NCBI GenBank assembly: GCA_965603495.1
Contig: CBFDDF010000005.1
Span: 124,001-188,000, forward strand
Direction of reading: 5' to 3'
DNA length: 64,000 nucleotides
DNA from: Thiomicrorhabdus sp965603495
GTDB lineage: Bacteria; Pseudomonadota; Gammaproteobacteria; Thiomicrospirales; Thiomicrospiraceae
The notes beneath the pieces were generated by a model that had not been told where the DNA came from, made no database searches, and saw nothing but the letters and a program-made list of their open reading frames with translations. Below, piece after piece: positions 8,795-17,187 of this stretch (its first letter is position 1; each line of letters begins with the position of its first letter). The position numbers were made by a program, and so were the translations under genes.

Positions 8795-10081
8795 ATGTTA
8801 GACGCAAAGCTACTGAGATCAGACTTAGAAACGGTCGCCGAAAAATTAAAAACACGTGGTTACACATTAGATGTGGCAACGATTCAGGTGCTAGAAGCAC
8901 AACGTAAAGAATTCCAGGTCAATGCCCAAGCTTTACAAGCGGAAAGCAATAGTCGTGCTAAAGGCATTGGTAAAGCTAAAGCGCAAGGTGAAGACATAGC
9001 GCCCTTGTTGGCTGAGGTCAGTTCATTAAAAGCACAGCTAGAAGCTGCAGAACAAGCTTCCGCCGACGTTCAAGCAAAATTAGAAACTATTTTTTCTAGT
9101 ATTCCAAACTTGCCACATGAGTCGACACCTGCTGGACTGGATGAAGACGATAATGTTGAAATCAGAAAGTGGGGCACGCCTGCAGAGTATGATTTTGAAG
9201 TTAAAGATCATGTTGATTTAACAGAAGCTCGAGGCTGGTATGACAATGATGCTGCCGTTAAAATAGCCTCGGCTCGTTTCTCGGTTTTAAAAGGCCCGTT
9301 GGCTAAGATGCAGCGTGCTTTAACCCAGTTTATGTTGGACACTCATGCCAATCATGGTTATGAAGAGGTTTATGTCCCTTACCTGGTGAATCAAGACAGT
9401 TTACGTGGCACCGGACAGTTACCTAAGTTTGAAGCCGATTTATATAAGATCAGCAAGCATGAAGAGCATGATACCAGTGACCGTGATCTGTATTTGATTC
9501 CGACTGCGGAAGTGCCTATCACCAACCTAGTGCGTGATGAGATTTTGGACGAGAGTACCCTACCGCTTAAGTTTGTAGGACATACACCTTGTTTCCGTTC
9601 AGAAGCAGGGGCTTATGGTCGTGATACCCGTGGTTTGATTCGTCAGCATCAGTTTGAAAAAGTAGAGATGGTACAGATTGTCCATCCTGACAAATCACTG
9701 GAAGCCTTAGAGGAGCTAACAGGTCATGCGGAAGTCATTCTGCAAAAACTAGGCTTGCCTTACCGTCTGATGGCCTTATGTGCCGGTGATATTGGTTTCT
9801 CTTCAGCTAAAACTTATGATTTAGAAGTTTGGTTACCAGGGCAGCAGGTTTATCGTGAAATCTCATCTTGTTCAAGCTTTGAAGATTTTCAAGCCCGTCG
9901 TTTGATGGCGCGTTTCCGTTCAGGGCAAGAAAAACCGCAGTTAGTCCATACGATTAATGGTTCTGGATTGGCAGTAGGGCGTACCTTAGTCGCCGTTTTA
10001 GAGAACTATCAAAATGCAGATGGCACAGTGACTGTTCCTGACGTGTTACGTCCTTATATGGGTGGTGTTGAAACGATCTAA
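8795..10081 (+). CDS. serS: Seryl-tRNA synthetase
   Basis: Class II aminoacyl-tRNA synthetase that charges serine tRNAs, including the tRNA-Ser(UGA) 540 bp downstream. It has an N-terminal antiparallel coiled-coil arm (about residues 28-100) that grips the long variable arm of tRNA-Ser, motif 2 in FRSEAGAYGRDTRGLIRQHQF and motif 3 in NGSGLAVGRTLVAVLENYQ. Length 428 is standard. AGAGAATTCC precedes the ATG. The order rarA...serS recalls other gammaproteobacteria, with crcB and the gcv operon intervening here. A strong terminator follows at 10113. Confidence 0.98.
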   Translation: MLDAKLLRSDLETVAEKLKTRGYTLDVATIQVLEAQRKEFQVNAQALQAESNSRAKGIGKAKAQGEDIAPLLAEVSSLKAQLEAAEQASADVQAKLETIFSSIPNLPHESTPAGLDEDDNVEIRKWGTPAEYDFEVKDHVDLTEARGWYDNDAAVKIASARFSVLKGPLAKMQRALTQFMLDTHANHGYEEVYVPYLVNQDSLRGTGQLPKFEADLYKISKHEEHDTSDRDLYLIPTAEVPITNLVRDEILDESTLPLKFVGHTPCFRSEAGAYGRDTRGLIRQHQFEKVEMVQIVHPDKSLEALEELTGHAEVILQKLGLPYRLMALCAGDIGFSSAKTYDLEVWLPGQQVYREISSCSSFEDFQARRLMARFRSGQEKPQLVHTINGSGLAVGRTLVAVLENYQNADGTVTVPDVLRPYMGGVETI

Positions 10082-10112
10082 TTTGTTTTAATACTTATTC
10101 ACGATGACTTTT

Positions 10113-10141
10113 AAAACCGACCAGGCCTGGTCGGTTTTTTT
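10113..10141 (+). terminator. Rho-independent terminator of serS built on ACCAGGCCTGGT
   Basis: A perfect 26-bp palindrome centred at 10125/10126 (arms 10113-10125 and 10126-10138), whose GC core is the 12-bp repeat, followed by T residues to 10141. It lies 32 bp after the serS stop. Since the A-run and T-run are symmetric it could also stop transcription arriving from the minus-strand gene beyond. Confidence 0.85.
10120..10131. repeat. 12-bp palindrome ACCAGGCCTGGT, copy 4 (serS terminator stem)
   Basis: Perfect copy forming the centre of the serS terminator hairpin. Confidence 0.95.
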
Positions 10142-10184
10142 ATGTCTCAAATTTGAGCATCAGATGATGTGTTGGCTTGAGTTG

Positions 10185-10517
10185 TTATTCAGTAAAGTCA
10201 AAAAAGACCGTTTTAAAGTCTTGAACTTTGCCGTCTTGGATAACAATGCCTTCTTCAGCGAGCAATTCAATTTTTCGAACCACACCAAAAGCATAACCAC
10301 CCAGTCGACCATCGGTATTCACCACGCGATGGCAGGGCACGCTAATCGGGTTAGGGTTTTGGTTCATGGCATTACCCACCGCTTGATAGGCTTTACTATT
10401 TAAAGCCTGAGCAATGGCTTTATAGGTGCTGACACGACCCTTGGGAATTTTAAGTAACAGCTCATAACATTGGGCATTAAACGTTAAGTGATTGTTTTGC
10501 TTAAGTTTGGAATTCAT
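10185..10517 (-). CDS. Single-domain O6-alkylguanine-DNA alkyltransferase (MGMT family)
   Basis: DNA-repair protein that removes alkyl groups from O6 of guanine by transfer to its own cysteine. It contains the helix-turn-helix region (GRVSTYKAIAQALNSKAYQAVGNAMNQNPNPI) and the active-site motif PCHRVV, so the acceptor cysteine is present, unlike alkyltransferase-like (ATL) proteins where it is replaced. At 110 residues it has only the C-terminal domain; Ogt and Ada-C are about 160-180 residues, so this is a minimal form. It is convergent with serS. A palindrome copy sits 7 bp upstream of its start. Confidence 0.88.
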   Translation of the reverse strand: MNSKLKQNNHLTFNAQCYELLLKIPKGRVSTYKAIAQALNSKAYQAVGNAMNQNPNPISVPCHRVVNTDGRLGGYAFGVVRKIELLAEEGIVIQDGKVQDFKTVFFDFTE

Positions 10518-10524
10518 AGGTTTG

Positions 10525-10536
10525 ACCAGGCCTGGT
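10525..10536. repeat. 12-bp palindrome ACCAGGCCTGGT, copy 5 (upstream of MGMT gene)
   Basis: Perfect copy between the alkyltransferase start and tRNA-Ser. It lies just ahead of the alkyltransferase ATG on the minus strand, so it would be in the 5' leader or promoter of that gene. Confidence 0.95.
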
Positions 10537-10619
10537 TAATTAGATAAATTTTACATAAATATTGCCAAAACGTCTTGCAATAATCTCTCATAGCTCTATA
10601 ATACGCAACATCAAAACAA

Positions 10620-10710
10620 GGTGGACTGGCTGAGTGGTTTAAGGCGGCAGTCTTGAAAACTGTTGTGGGTTTGTAGCCCACCTGGGGTTCGAATCCCTAG
10701 TCCATCACCA
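10620..10710 (+). tRNA. serT: tRNA-Ser (anticodon UGA)
   Basis: A 91-nt class II tRNA with encoded CCA (10708-10710). The acceptor stem GGTGGAC pairs with GTCCATC (one G-U). The anticodon stem-loop has stem GCAGT/ACTGT and loop CTTGAAA, giving anticodon TGA. There is a long variable arm (TGTGGGTTTGTAGCCCACC) and a T-arm with GGTTCGAATCC. Its 3' end is the integration site of the genomic island, and the acceptor arm stays intact on this side. Confidence 0.97.
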
Positions 10711-10721
10711 TATTTTGAGAA
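10696..10721. other. attL of the genomic island (tRNA-Ser 3' end)
   Basis: The segment CACCATATTTTGAGAA at 10706-10721 is repeated exactly at 42035-42050. The eight bases before it (CCTAGTCC, 10696-10703) also recur at 42028-42035 with a 3-nt deletion in the right copy. The left copy overlaps the tRNA acceptor stem and CCA, the usual target of tyrosine integrases. Confidence 0.88.
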
Positions 10722-10748
10722 AGTCCGTATATTACGGGCTTTTTTTTC
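10722..10748 (+). terminator. Terminator after tRNA-Ser / attL
   Basis: Stem AGTCCGTA / TACGGGCT (one G-T pair) with a short loop, followed by eight T residues. It lies on the island side of attL. A different hairpin terminator follows attR at 42051, presumably the original one of the tRNA gene. Confidence 0.75.
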
Positions 10749-10828
10749 GCCTAAAGAAACGTAAAATCAACAAGTTACGCCGATTTTTGTCTATTATAGT
10801 CTTCCTCGTCTTTTGCAATCTTCAGTTA

Positions 10829-10893
10829 AATGGTATATAAAATGGTATATAAAGTTGGTTGTATACCATTTTGTTAATTTTTATATACCATTT
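10829..10893. repeat. Integrase arm-type repeats, left end
   Basis: Two direct copies of ATGGTATATAAA (10829-10852) followed by two inverted copies of TATACCATTT (10862-10871 and 10884-10893), just ahead of the integrase start. The direct pair is repeated as a 23-bp identity at 41957-41979 inside the right end. This is the arrangement expected for arm-type binding sites of a tyrosine integrase, which may also repress its own gene here. Confidence 0.75.
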
Positions 10894-10902
10894 GAGGTGC
10901 TA

Positions 10903-12126
10903 ATGCTTACAGATACCAAGGTTCAAAAACTTAAACCAAAAGAAAAACCTTATAGAGAGCCAGACAAAGAAGGGCTTTATCTCTTAATAGAGTCTAATGG
11001 GAGAAAAAAGTGGCAGTTCCGTTTTACTTGGGAAGTATCTGGTAAAAAGCAAAGACCTTGGCAATCTATTGGGCCATATCCTGAAATCAGTCTCAAGCAA
11101 GCAAGATCTATTGCATTAGAATCACGTGAACTGTTAGCCCAGGATATTAATCCCATTGAATATAAACGACAACAGAAGATTGATCAGCAGTTAGAGAAGC
11201 AGTCCGAAATTGAATCCAATAGGGGTATGACTTTTGAAGATTTATTTAAACTATGGCATAAGCATAACTCTGAAGAATGGACTTATGAGCATGCAAGAGA
11301 TATATGGGAGCGTATTGAGAAACACCTTTTGCCTTCATTAAAGAATATGCCTCTTGATGAGATTAAGCCAATGGATATGATTCATGTTCTTAAAAAAATT
11401 GAACAAGCGGGGCTAATAGAGACAACTAGAAGAATTAAGCAGTACGCTAATAGGATCTTTAGATTTGGTATTGGCTTTGGACACTGTGAAAAAAATCCTG
11501 CGGGAGATTTGCCTACCGATATTTTTAAAAAAGGGCAAAGTGAGAATTATCCTCATGTAACCGACTCTAAAGCGTTAAAACAGGTTCTATTAGCTATAGA
11601 TAGTTATCAAGGCGATATATCCACTTTAAAGGCTCTGGAGATGCAGCCTCATGTATTTCTTCGCTCAAAGGAATTAGCAGGCATTAGATGGTCTGAAATC
11701 AATGAAAAAGATAAAATATTAGAAATTCCTGCTGAGCGTATGAAAAAGAAGCGTTCACATTTAATTCCACTATCTAAAGAGGTTCTCGATATTATTGAGT
11801 ATATGAGACCAATAAGTGGAGATTGTGAGTATCTGTTTCCTAGTTCAAGAACCTTATTAAGGCCAATAAATGAACAAAGTCTAAATGCAGCTCTTCATAG
11901 GCTTGGGTTGAAAGGGATTCAAACTTTTCATGGTTTTAGACACACAGCAAGTACTATGCTCAATGAGATGGGTTTTGTTGGTGATATTATTGAAAAGCAA
12001 CTTGCTCATGAAGAATCAAATAAAGTTAGAAGGGTCTATAACAAAGCTCAATACCTTTCTCAAAGACAAGATATGATGCAAAAATGGTCAAATTACTTGG
12101 ATTCATTAAAGACATCCAAAATATAA
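10903..12126 (+). CDS. int: Tyrosine site-specific integrase (P4-like, with N-terminal arm-binding domain)
   Basis: Recombinase that inserts and excises the island at tRNA-Ser. The N-terminal arm-binding (DUF4102-type) domain begins MLTDTKVQKLKPKEKPYREPDKEGLYLLIESNGRKKWQFRF. The core-binding domain follows (about residues 100-190). The catalytic domain shows the first Arg in VFLRSKELAGIRWSEI, the H-x-x-R box in HGFRHTASTML, and the nucleophile Tyr in RRVYNKAQYLSQRQ. I choose the ATG at 10903 because GAGGTG precedes it and the domain normally starts with LTD. The frame stays open upstream from 10813, but that part reads through the arm-type repeats. Length 407 residues is typical. Confidence 0.93.
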   Translation: MLTDTKVQKLKPKEKPYREPDKEGLYLLIESNGRKKWQFRFTWEVSGKKQRPWQSIGPYPEISLKQARSIALESRELLAQDINPIEYKRQQKIDQQLEKQSEIESNRGMTFEDLFKLWHKHNSEEWTYEHARDIWERIEKHLLPSLKNMPLDEIKPMDMIHVLKKIEQAGLIETTRRIKQYANRIFRFGIGFGHCEKNPAGDLPTDIFKKGQSENYPHVTDSKALKQVLLAIDSYQGDISTLKALEMQPHVFLRSKELAGIRWSEINEKDKILEIPAERMKKKRSHLIPLSKEVLDIIEYMRPISGDCEYLFPSSRTLLRPINEQSLNAALHRLGLKGIQTFHGFRHTASTMLNEMGFVGDIIEKQLAHEESNKVRRVYNKAQYLSQRQDMMQKWSNYLDSLKTSKI

Positions 12127-12739
12127 CACCTTAACTAAGATTGGTACCACAGCGTATCTAAAAGTCCTTTTTTAGCTCTCAAAGAACATTTAATTCTTAT
12201 TGAGAGCTAGAATTTACAAAAAAATGTAAAAATCACTCCAAACCTATACTTTACAGGTGTGGTGGCATAGTAACTCTTGTGAATTTTCCGACCATTCTAA
12301 AAAATCAAATGTACAACTATAGCAGGACAACGCCTATCGGTATCAAATAAAGCAACATGCTATTGCTAAATAGGGTTTCTGTGTGAATGTATGTAATAAA
12401 TTCTGCTAAAGAGGAATGTTAAAAGAAATAATACTCGCGTTATTGTTTTTAGATTCTAATTATTCTGTAAGATCGAGTTAAACCGTTTAACTTCCATTTA
12501 CAGAAGGGCTTTACTTAAAAGTTAAATGCATTTAACTACCTTTATTTATTTTTAAAAACAACAACTTAGTAGGCTTTGTGTTTCAATTCTAGGCACGGAA
12601 TTGTTGAATATGTTGGGGGTTCTAATTAAAAGGTGGACACGGTTAAAAATGGGGGGATTACACTAAAAGGTAAGGTAGTAAATTAGGTGTACGGAAAGGA
12701 AAGAAAACGACAATCTTAAAAACAATAATGGTTATCATA
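12127..12739. other. Non-coding spacer with a 10-bp inverted repeat
   Basis: No credible gene. Perfect inverted repeat TAGCTCTCAA (12173-12182) / TTGAGAGCTA (12200-12209) with a 17-nt loop, which may terminate integrase transcription. The rest is AT-rich; I see no tRNA, IS end or clear ORF. Confidence 0.5.
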
Positions 12740-12769
12740 TTGACACACACTAAGTTATCATTTTAGAAT
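12731..12769 (+). promoter_or_regulatory. Sigma-70-like promoter with overlapping direct repeats, upstream of WYL-hsd operon
   Basis: TTGACA (12740-12745), an 18-bp spacer, then TAGAAT (12764-12769). The octamer GTTATCAT occurs at 12731-12738 and 12754-12761, one copy just upstream of the -35 box and one inside the spacer, which suits an operator for the WYL repressor encoded 120 bp downstream. Inferred from sequence only. Confidence 0.55.
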
Positions 12770-12887
12770 ACATAATATTACTAAATTTTTACATGAAATC
12801 CATAAGTCTTAGCACCTCAGATAATATGTTTAATGGCTCAACAGAAAAAGAATATAAACGCTTTTTCTACTAAATGACAGGGAATGA

Positions 12888-13799
12888 ATGTCCAACACTC
12901 ACAACACAAAAGAACAGCTAGCTACAATAAGCCAATCTCAAAGGGAACGTCTACTTCATATAGACTTCAAGCTCTACTTTTTGGGATCGGTGAATCGCAC
13001 AGACCTGGTATCACGTTTTGGTATCAAGGAAGCAGCCGCATCTCGAGATCTTTCTCTATACAAAGAACTCGCTCCTAAAAATATTGAATACGACACCAAA
13101 GCCAAAACTTATATTCAACGAGCAGGTTTTAGCCCACTTTTTGAATACTCAGGCAGTCAAACATTGGCAGCACTACTACATGGCTTTGGCGATGACTACG
13201 TTGGCACGGAAAAACCAATTGTCACCTGTGAAGCACCGACGCAGCTTAATTATCCAAATATTCAAACGCTTTCATTTATTACCCGAGCCATCCATAACAA
13301 CCAGGCACTCAAGATACAGTATCGATCACTTACTAGCGGCCTAACCGAACGGGAAGTTTTGCCCTTTGCATTGGTTGATAATGGCCTGCGTTGGCATGTT
13401 AGAGGCTTTGATCGAGCGCGTAATCGTTTTGGTGACTTTGTGGTCAATCGTATTGAAGCACCGCAGATTATCGATGAAGAGATACCAGAAAAACAAACAA
13501 AAGCAGCAGATAATCAATGGAACCGGATAGTCGATTTGCAAATCGTACCTCACCCTCGATTGAATCATCCTGAAACCATAGAAGTTGAGTACGACATGAG
13601 CCCTACAAAAGATGGCTGGATGCTGGAGTTACAAGTTCGCGCGGCAGTGGCTGGTTATGTTTTACGCCGATGGAATGTTGACTGTTCAAAAGAACATTTA
13701 CTAGATGGGCCAGAAAACCACCTCTGGCTCAAGAATCAACAAACACTGTACGGGGTCGATAATTTGGCTATCGCACCTGGTTACAAATTTAACGATTAA
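12888..13799 (+). CDS. WYL-domain transcriptional regulator (BrxR/CapW-like)
   Basis: An N-terminal winged helix-turn-helix (about residues 15-75, RLLHIDFKLYFLGSVNRTDLVSRFGIKEAAASRDLSLY) is followed by a WYL domain (about 125-205) with ALKIQYRSLTSG and LRWHVRGFDRARNRFGDFVVNRI, and a C-terminal extension. This is the architecture of BrxR/CapW, dimeric repressors found next to bacterial antiphage systems and thought to sense a nucleic-acid or nucleotide signal through the WYL fold. It ends 14 bp before hsdM, so it heads a five-gene operon. An ATG 4 bp upstream is in another frame. Ligand unknown. Confidence 0.85.
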   Translation: MSNTHNTKEQLATISQSQRERLLHIDFKLYFLGSVNRTDLVSRFGIKEAAASRDLSLYKELAPKNIEYDTKAKTYIQRAGFSPLFEYSGSQTLAALLHGFGDDYVGTEKPIVTCEAPTQLNYPNIQTLSFITRAIHNNQALKIQYRSLTSGLTEREVLPFALVDNGLRWHVRGFDRARNRFGDFVVNRIEAPQIIDEEIPEKQTKAADNQWNRIVDLQIVPHPRLNHPETIEVEYDMSPTKDGWMLELQVRAAVAGYVLRRWNVDCSKEHLLDGPENHLWLKNQQTLYGVDNLAIAPGYKFND

Positions 13800-13813
13800 T
13801 TGGAGTTTTTTTA

Positions 13814-15856
13814 ATGATTACAAAACAAGCTTTAGCTAATACCCTTTGGGGAATGGCTGATATTCTTCGAGACAAGGTTGAAGACTATAAATCATACATT
13901 TTGACTCTTCTTTTCTTCAAGCGGCTTTCCGACAACTACCAGTGGGAAACTGAAGCAGCGATTACTGAATTCATAAAGGAATTTGGCAAAGAGCCCAATG
14001 AGAAGCAAAAAGCAAAAATAATAGCGGACAAACACGATTTCAAAATACCAGAAGGTTGTTTTTGGAACGATGTACGCAAAGCTTCTCTTGATAAAAAAAA
14101 TGATTCACTGAACAAAGCCGTTAATGCCATTGCCGACGAAAACCCTCCTCTTAAGGGCGTCATAAATACCGTTAGATGGAATGAGCCCTCTCCTGATGGT
14201 TCTGGCGGTAAAAAACTACACCCAGAAGTTATTAGCTTGCTTGTTAACTATTTAGAAGGCTTTGATCTGAGTAACAAAAATGCATCAGTTGATATACTTG
14301 GCGATGCATACGAGTACCTAATTAAAAGGTTTGCTGACGAGAATAAAGGCGGTACGACTGCTGGCCAATTCTATACGCCCCAAGAAGTCGTCGACATTAT
14401 AGTACGATATTTAAAACCCCAAAAAGGCAATACTCTTTACGACCCAACTTGTGGCTCTGGTGGCTTCCTAATCAACGCCGCCAAATACATGAAACTCAAT
14501 ACTGGCAATCAAAAAAACGTCCGGCTCTTTGGGCAGGAAGATGTTTGGAATACTTGGGCGATAGCAAACATCAATATGACCCTGCATGGGCTAGATGCGT
14601 CTATAAAGAAAGGCGATACCCTTAAAGACCCTAAATTCACAGAAGAAGACAATGATCTTGCCATCAAACAATTCGATTTAGTCATGGCCAACTTCCCCTT
14701 TTCTTTGGAAAACTGGTGGAAGAATGGCGAACCAAAGAAAGATAAAAAAGGCAAAGTAGTTACCAAAAAAGATGGTTCTCCTCAGCTTCATTACCCAGGG
14801 AAAGAAGAGTTTTCAGATCCGTATGAGCGTTTCAACTATGGCATACCACCTTTCTCAAATGGCGACTTTGCTTTTATTCAGCATATTGTTGCCTCAATCG
14901 CGCCAAACGGAAAAGCAGGCGTTGTTTGCCCTCAAGGGGTTTTATTCAGAGGCCAACCCGAAAAGACAGAGGAAGAAGATGGCCAAAATAGAAAACCCGA
15001 TGACGAGTATTTAATTCGTCGTGGCTTGCTTCAAGGCGCTGTCAATGTAGATGGTGAGTTTGTTAAGGCCATTAACATTATTGACGCCATTGTGGTATTG
15101 CCAAGCAATTTGTTTTACGGCACACCTATTCCAGGAGCCATATTGTTCTTCAACAAGAATAAACCTGAAGATCGAAAAGACAAAGTCCTCATGGTGTATG
15201 CAGCTAAAGAAGGCTGGTACAAAGAGGAGCCAAACATGAACACTCTGTTGCCACCCGACATGCTGAGAATTTCAACTCTTCTCGAATCTTGGGGGGATGA
15301 AACCGCTGCAAAAGTTTGGATAGATTCTCAAAAAGCTCGCCTTCGCGACCTGATCGACGAAGATTTAGCATTTAAAATAGGCGAAATCGAACTAGATCTA
15401 ACTGAAGATATTGGGCTGGCAAAAGAAAAACTAGAAAAAGCCAAAGCTGTGCTGGGTGCAAAACAAAAAGAAGGAAAGGCCCCAACTAAAGGGCAAATAA
15501 AAACACATGCTGATGCGGAAAAGGCGCTAGAAAAAATCAATGCTGAACAATATGGACGCATTAATAGAGCGGAAGAACAGGCAGGAAAACAGCGCGTTCA
15601 TATTGACGAAGTCGAGCAAGAATTATTATGCATGCTTAAAGAGCCTGAGCAACGTAAGCGATATTTCTCTGTCGTTGATATGGAAGAGTTAGAGGAAAAT
15701 GAGTTTAATCTTAATATTCCCCGCTATGTAGATACGTTTGAGCCTGAAGAAGAAATTGACTTAGTTGAAGCAATATGTGCTTTCAATAAATCTTTACTCA
15801 AAGAACAGGATTCCGATAAATATTTAGCTAAGCTTCTTGAGACCTTTGAAAGATGA
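13814..15856 (+). CDS. hsdM: Type I restriction-modification system, DNA methyltransferase subunit HsdM
   Basis: Adenine-N6 methyltransferase subunit that joins HsdS for modification and HsdR for cleavage. It shows the N-terminal helical domain (LWGMADILRDKVEDYKSYILTLLFFKRLSD), the AdoMet motif LYDPTCGSGGFLINA (about 208-222), GQFYTPQEVV, and the catalytic motif IV. Motif IV reads NFPF (293-296) where the usual adenine methylase motif is NPPF/Y; the second HsdM in this window has NPPF. At 680 residues it is longer than typical (about 500-530), with a charged helical insertion near 535-600. GGAGTTTTTTTA precedes the ATG. It overlaps hsdS by 4 nt. Confidence 0.93.
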   Translation: MITKQALANTLWGMADILRDKVEDYKSYILTLLFFKRLSDNYQWETEAAITEFIKEFGKEPNEKQKAKIIADKHDFKIPEGCFWNDVRKASLDKKNDSLNKAVNAIADENPPLKGVINTVRWNEPSPDGSGGKKLHPEVISLLVNYLEGFDLSNKNASVDILGDAYEYLIKRFADENKGGTTAGQFYTPQEVVDIIVRYLKPQKGNTLYDPTCGSGGFLINAAKYMKLNTGNQKNVRLFGQEDVWNTWAIANINMTLHGLDASIKKGDTLKDPKFTEEDNDLAIKQFDLVMANFPFSLENWWKNGEPKKDKKGKVVTKKDGSPQLHYPGKEEFSDPYERFNYGIPPFSNGDFAFIQHIVASIAPNGKAGVVCPQGVLFRGQPEKTEEEDGQNRKPDDEYLIRRGLLQGAVNVDGEFVKAINIIDAIVVLPSNLFYGTPIPGAILFFNKNKPEDRKDKVLMVYAAKEGWYKEEPNMNTLLPPDMLRISTLLESWGDETAAKVWIDSQKARLRDLIDEDLAFKIGEIELDLTEDIGLAKEKLEKAKAVLGAKQKEGKAPTKGQIKTHADAEKALEKINAEQYGRINRAEEQAGKQRVHIDEVEQELLCMLKEPEQRKRYFSVVDMEELEENEFNLNIPRYVDTFEPEEEIDLVEAICAFNKSLLKEQDSDKYLAKLLETFER

Positions 15857-17187
15857 GGGGTTTAATTTTCGATAAAAATATCGGGTACTACCCAGAAGAT
15901 TGGTCACTTACAAAGCTTGGAAAGCTAGGTGAATTCTATAGCGGTGGAACACCTAGCACTACGATTGAAAGTTATTTCGGTGGAGATGTTACTTGGTTAG
16001 TTCCAGGTGATTTGACATCACTATCGGACTCACAAATATTCATTTCAGACTCAGCGACAAAACTTACACAGGAAGGCCTAAGTGCTTGTTCGGCAAAACT
16101 GATGAAAAAAGGTACCTTATGCCTATCATCTAGAGCAACATTGGGTGAAGCAGTAATTGCTGATTGCGAATTAGCTACGAACCAAGGCTTTATCAATGTA
16201 CTAACTCAAGGCCGTTGCGACTCTGTATATCTACTCTATTGGATAAAACAAAATAAAAAATATATTGAAAGATATGCGGCAGGTACTACATTTCTGGAAA
16301 TTGGCCGAAGAACGTTTAAACGATTATCTATAGCACTCCCTGAAAAGTCTGAAGAGCAAAAAGCTATAACCGAAATTTTAAGAAGTGTAGATGCAGCAAT
16401 TGAATTCACGGAAAATAGCCTTAAATCAGCTAAGCAGCTAAAGATTTCATTAATGCAAAAACTTCTCACTGGCAAGCTAAAACCTGATGGGACTTGGAGA
16501 GCTGAAAGCGAATTTTATATCGATGAGAAGTTAGGAAAAATTCCCAATGGCTGGGTGATAAAGAAAGGCAATAAAATTACGTCAAAAATAACTAAAGGCC
16601 AGTCGCCAAAGTGGCAAGGTTTCGAATATCAAAACTCCGGCATACTTTTTGTAACTAGTGAAAACGTAAGGAATGGTTACATTGACATCCAAAAAGCCAA
16701 GTACTTACCGATAGAATTCAACGAAAAAATTAAAAATAGTCAACTAAAGAAAGGTGATATTTTAATAGTTATTGTTGGGGCCTCTGTTGGGCGCTGCGCA
16801 GTATATGATCTAGAGATTGATATTGCTAACACTAATCAGGCGGTTTGTGTATTTCGTGTCGGTCATGATAATTGCTCTAATTTTATTTCGTATTATTTTC
16901 AATTTGAAAGAACACAAAGGCGTCTATTGGGTGCTCAAGTTGAAACAGCAAGGGCCAACTTATCCCTTGGTGATTTTAGAAAGTTTAAGTTTGTAATACC
17001 TGAAAGTAAAAAAGAGCAAGAATCAATTTCGTTAAGACTAAATGAAATAAACGACCTCATTGTAAGTCGTGATAATAAAATAAAATCGCTCAATCTACTA
17101 AAAATGTCGTTAATGCAAAACCTACTCACTGGTAAGGTTCGGGTGGATGTTGAAAAAATAAATGCTATTCTTAAGGAGGCTCAATAA
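15853..17187 (+). CDS. hsdS: Type I restriction-modification system, specificity subunit HsdS
   Basis: DNA-recognition subunit with two target-recognition domains, each followed by a conserved helical spacer. TRD1 starts NIGYYPEDWSLTKLGKLGEFYSGGTPS and ends in the central spacer LKISLMQKLLTGKLKPDG. TRD2 starts KLGKIPNGWVIKKGNKITSKITKGQSP and ends LKMSLMQNLLTGKVRVD. The repeated SLMQ(K/N)LLTGK shows the usual internal duplication. The two halves set a bipartite target that cannot be read from sequence. It overlaps hsdM by 4 nt and hsdR by one base (TAATG). Confidence 0.92.
   Translation: MRGLIFDKNIGYYPEDWSLTKLGKLGEFYSGGTPSTTIESYFGGDVTWLVPGDLTSLSDSQIFISDSATKLTQEGLSACSAKLMKKGTLCLSSRATLGEAVIADCELATNQGFINVLTQGRCDSVYLLYWIKQNKKYIERYAAGTTFLEIGRRTFKRLSIALPEKSEEQKAITEILRSVDAAIEFTENSLKSAKQLKISLMQKLLTGKLKPDGTWRAESEFYIDEKLGKIPNGWVIKKGNKITSKITKGQSPKWQGFEYQNSGILFVTSENVRNGYIDIQKAKYLPIEFNEKIKNSQLKKGDILIVIVGASVGRCAVYDLEIDIANTNQAVCVFRVGHDNCSNFISYYFQFERTQRRLLGAQVETARANLSLGDFRKFKFVIPESKKEQESISLRLNEINDLIVSRDNKIKSLNLLKMSLMQNLLTGKVRVDVEKINAILKEAQ

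Noticed and set aside
12590..12680. Possible insertion-sequence end (AGGTGGACACGG region) upstream of the first WYL gene
   Set aside because: No transposase fragment, inverted terminal repeat or target duplication could be found around it.
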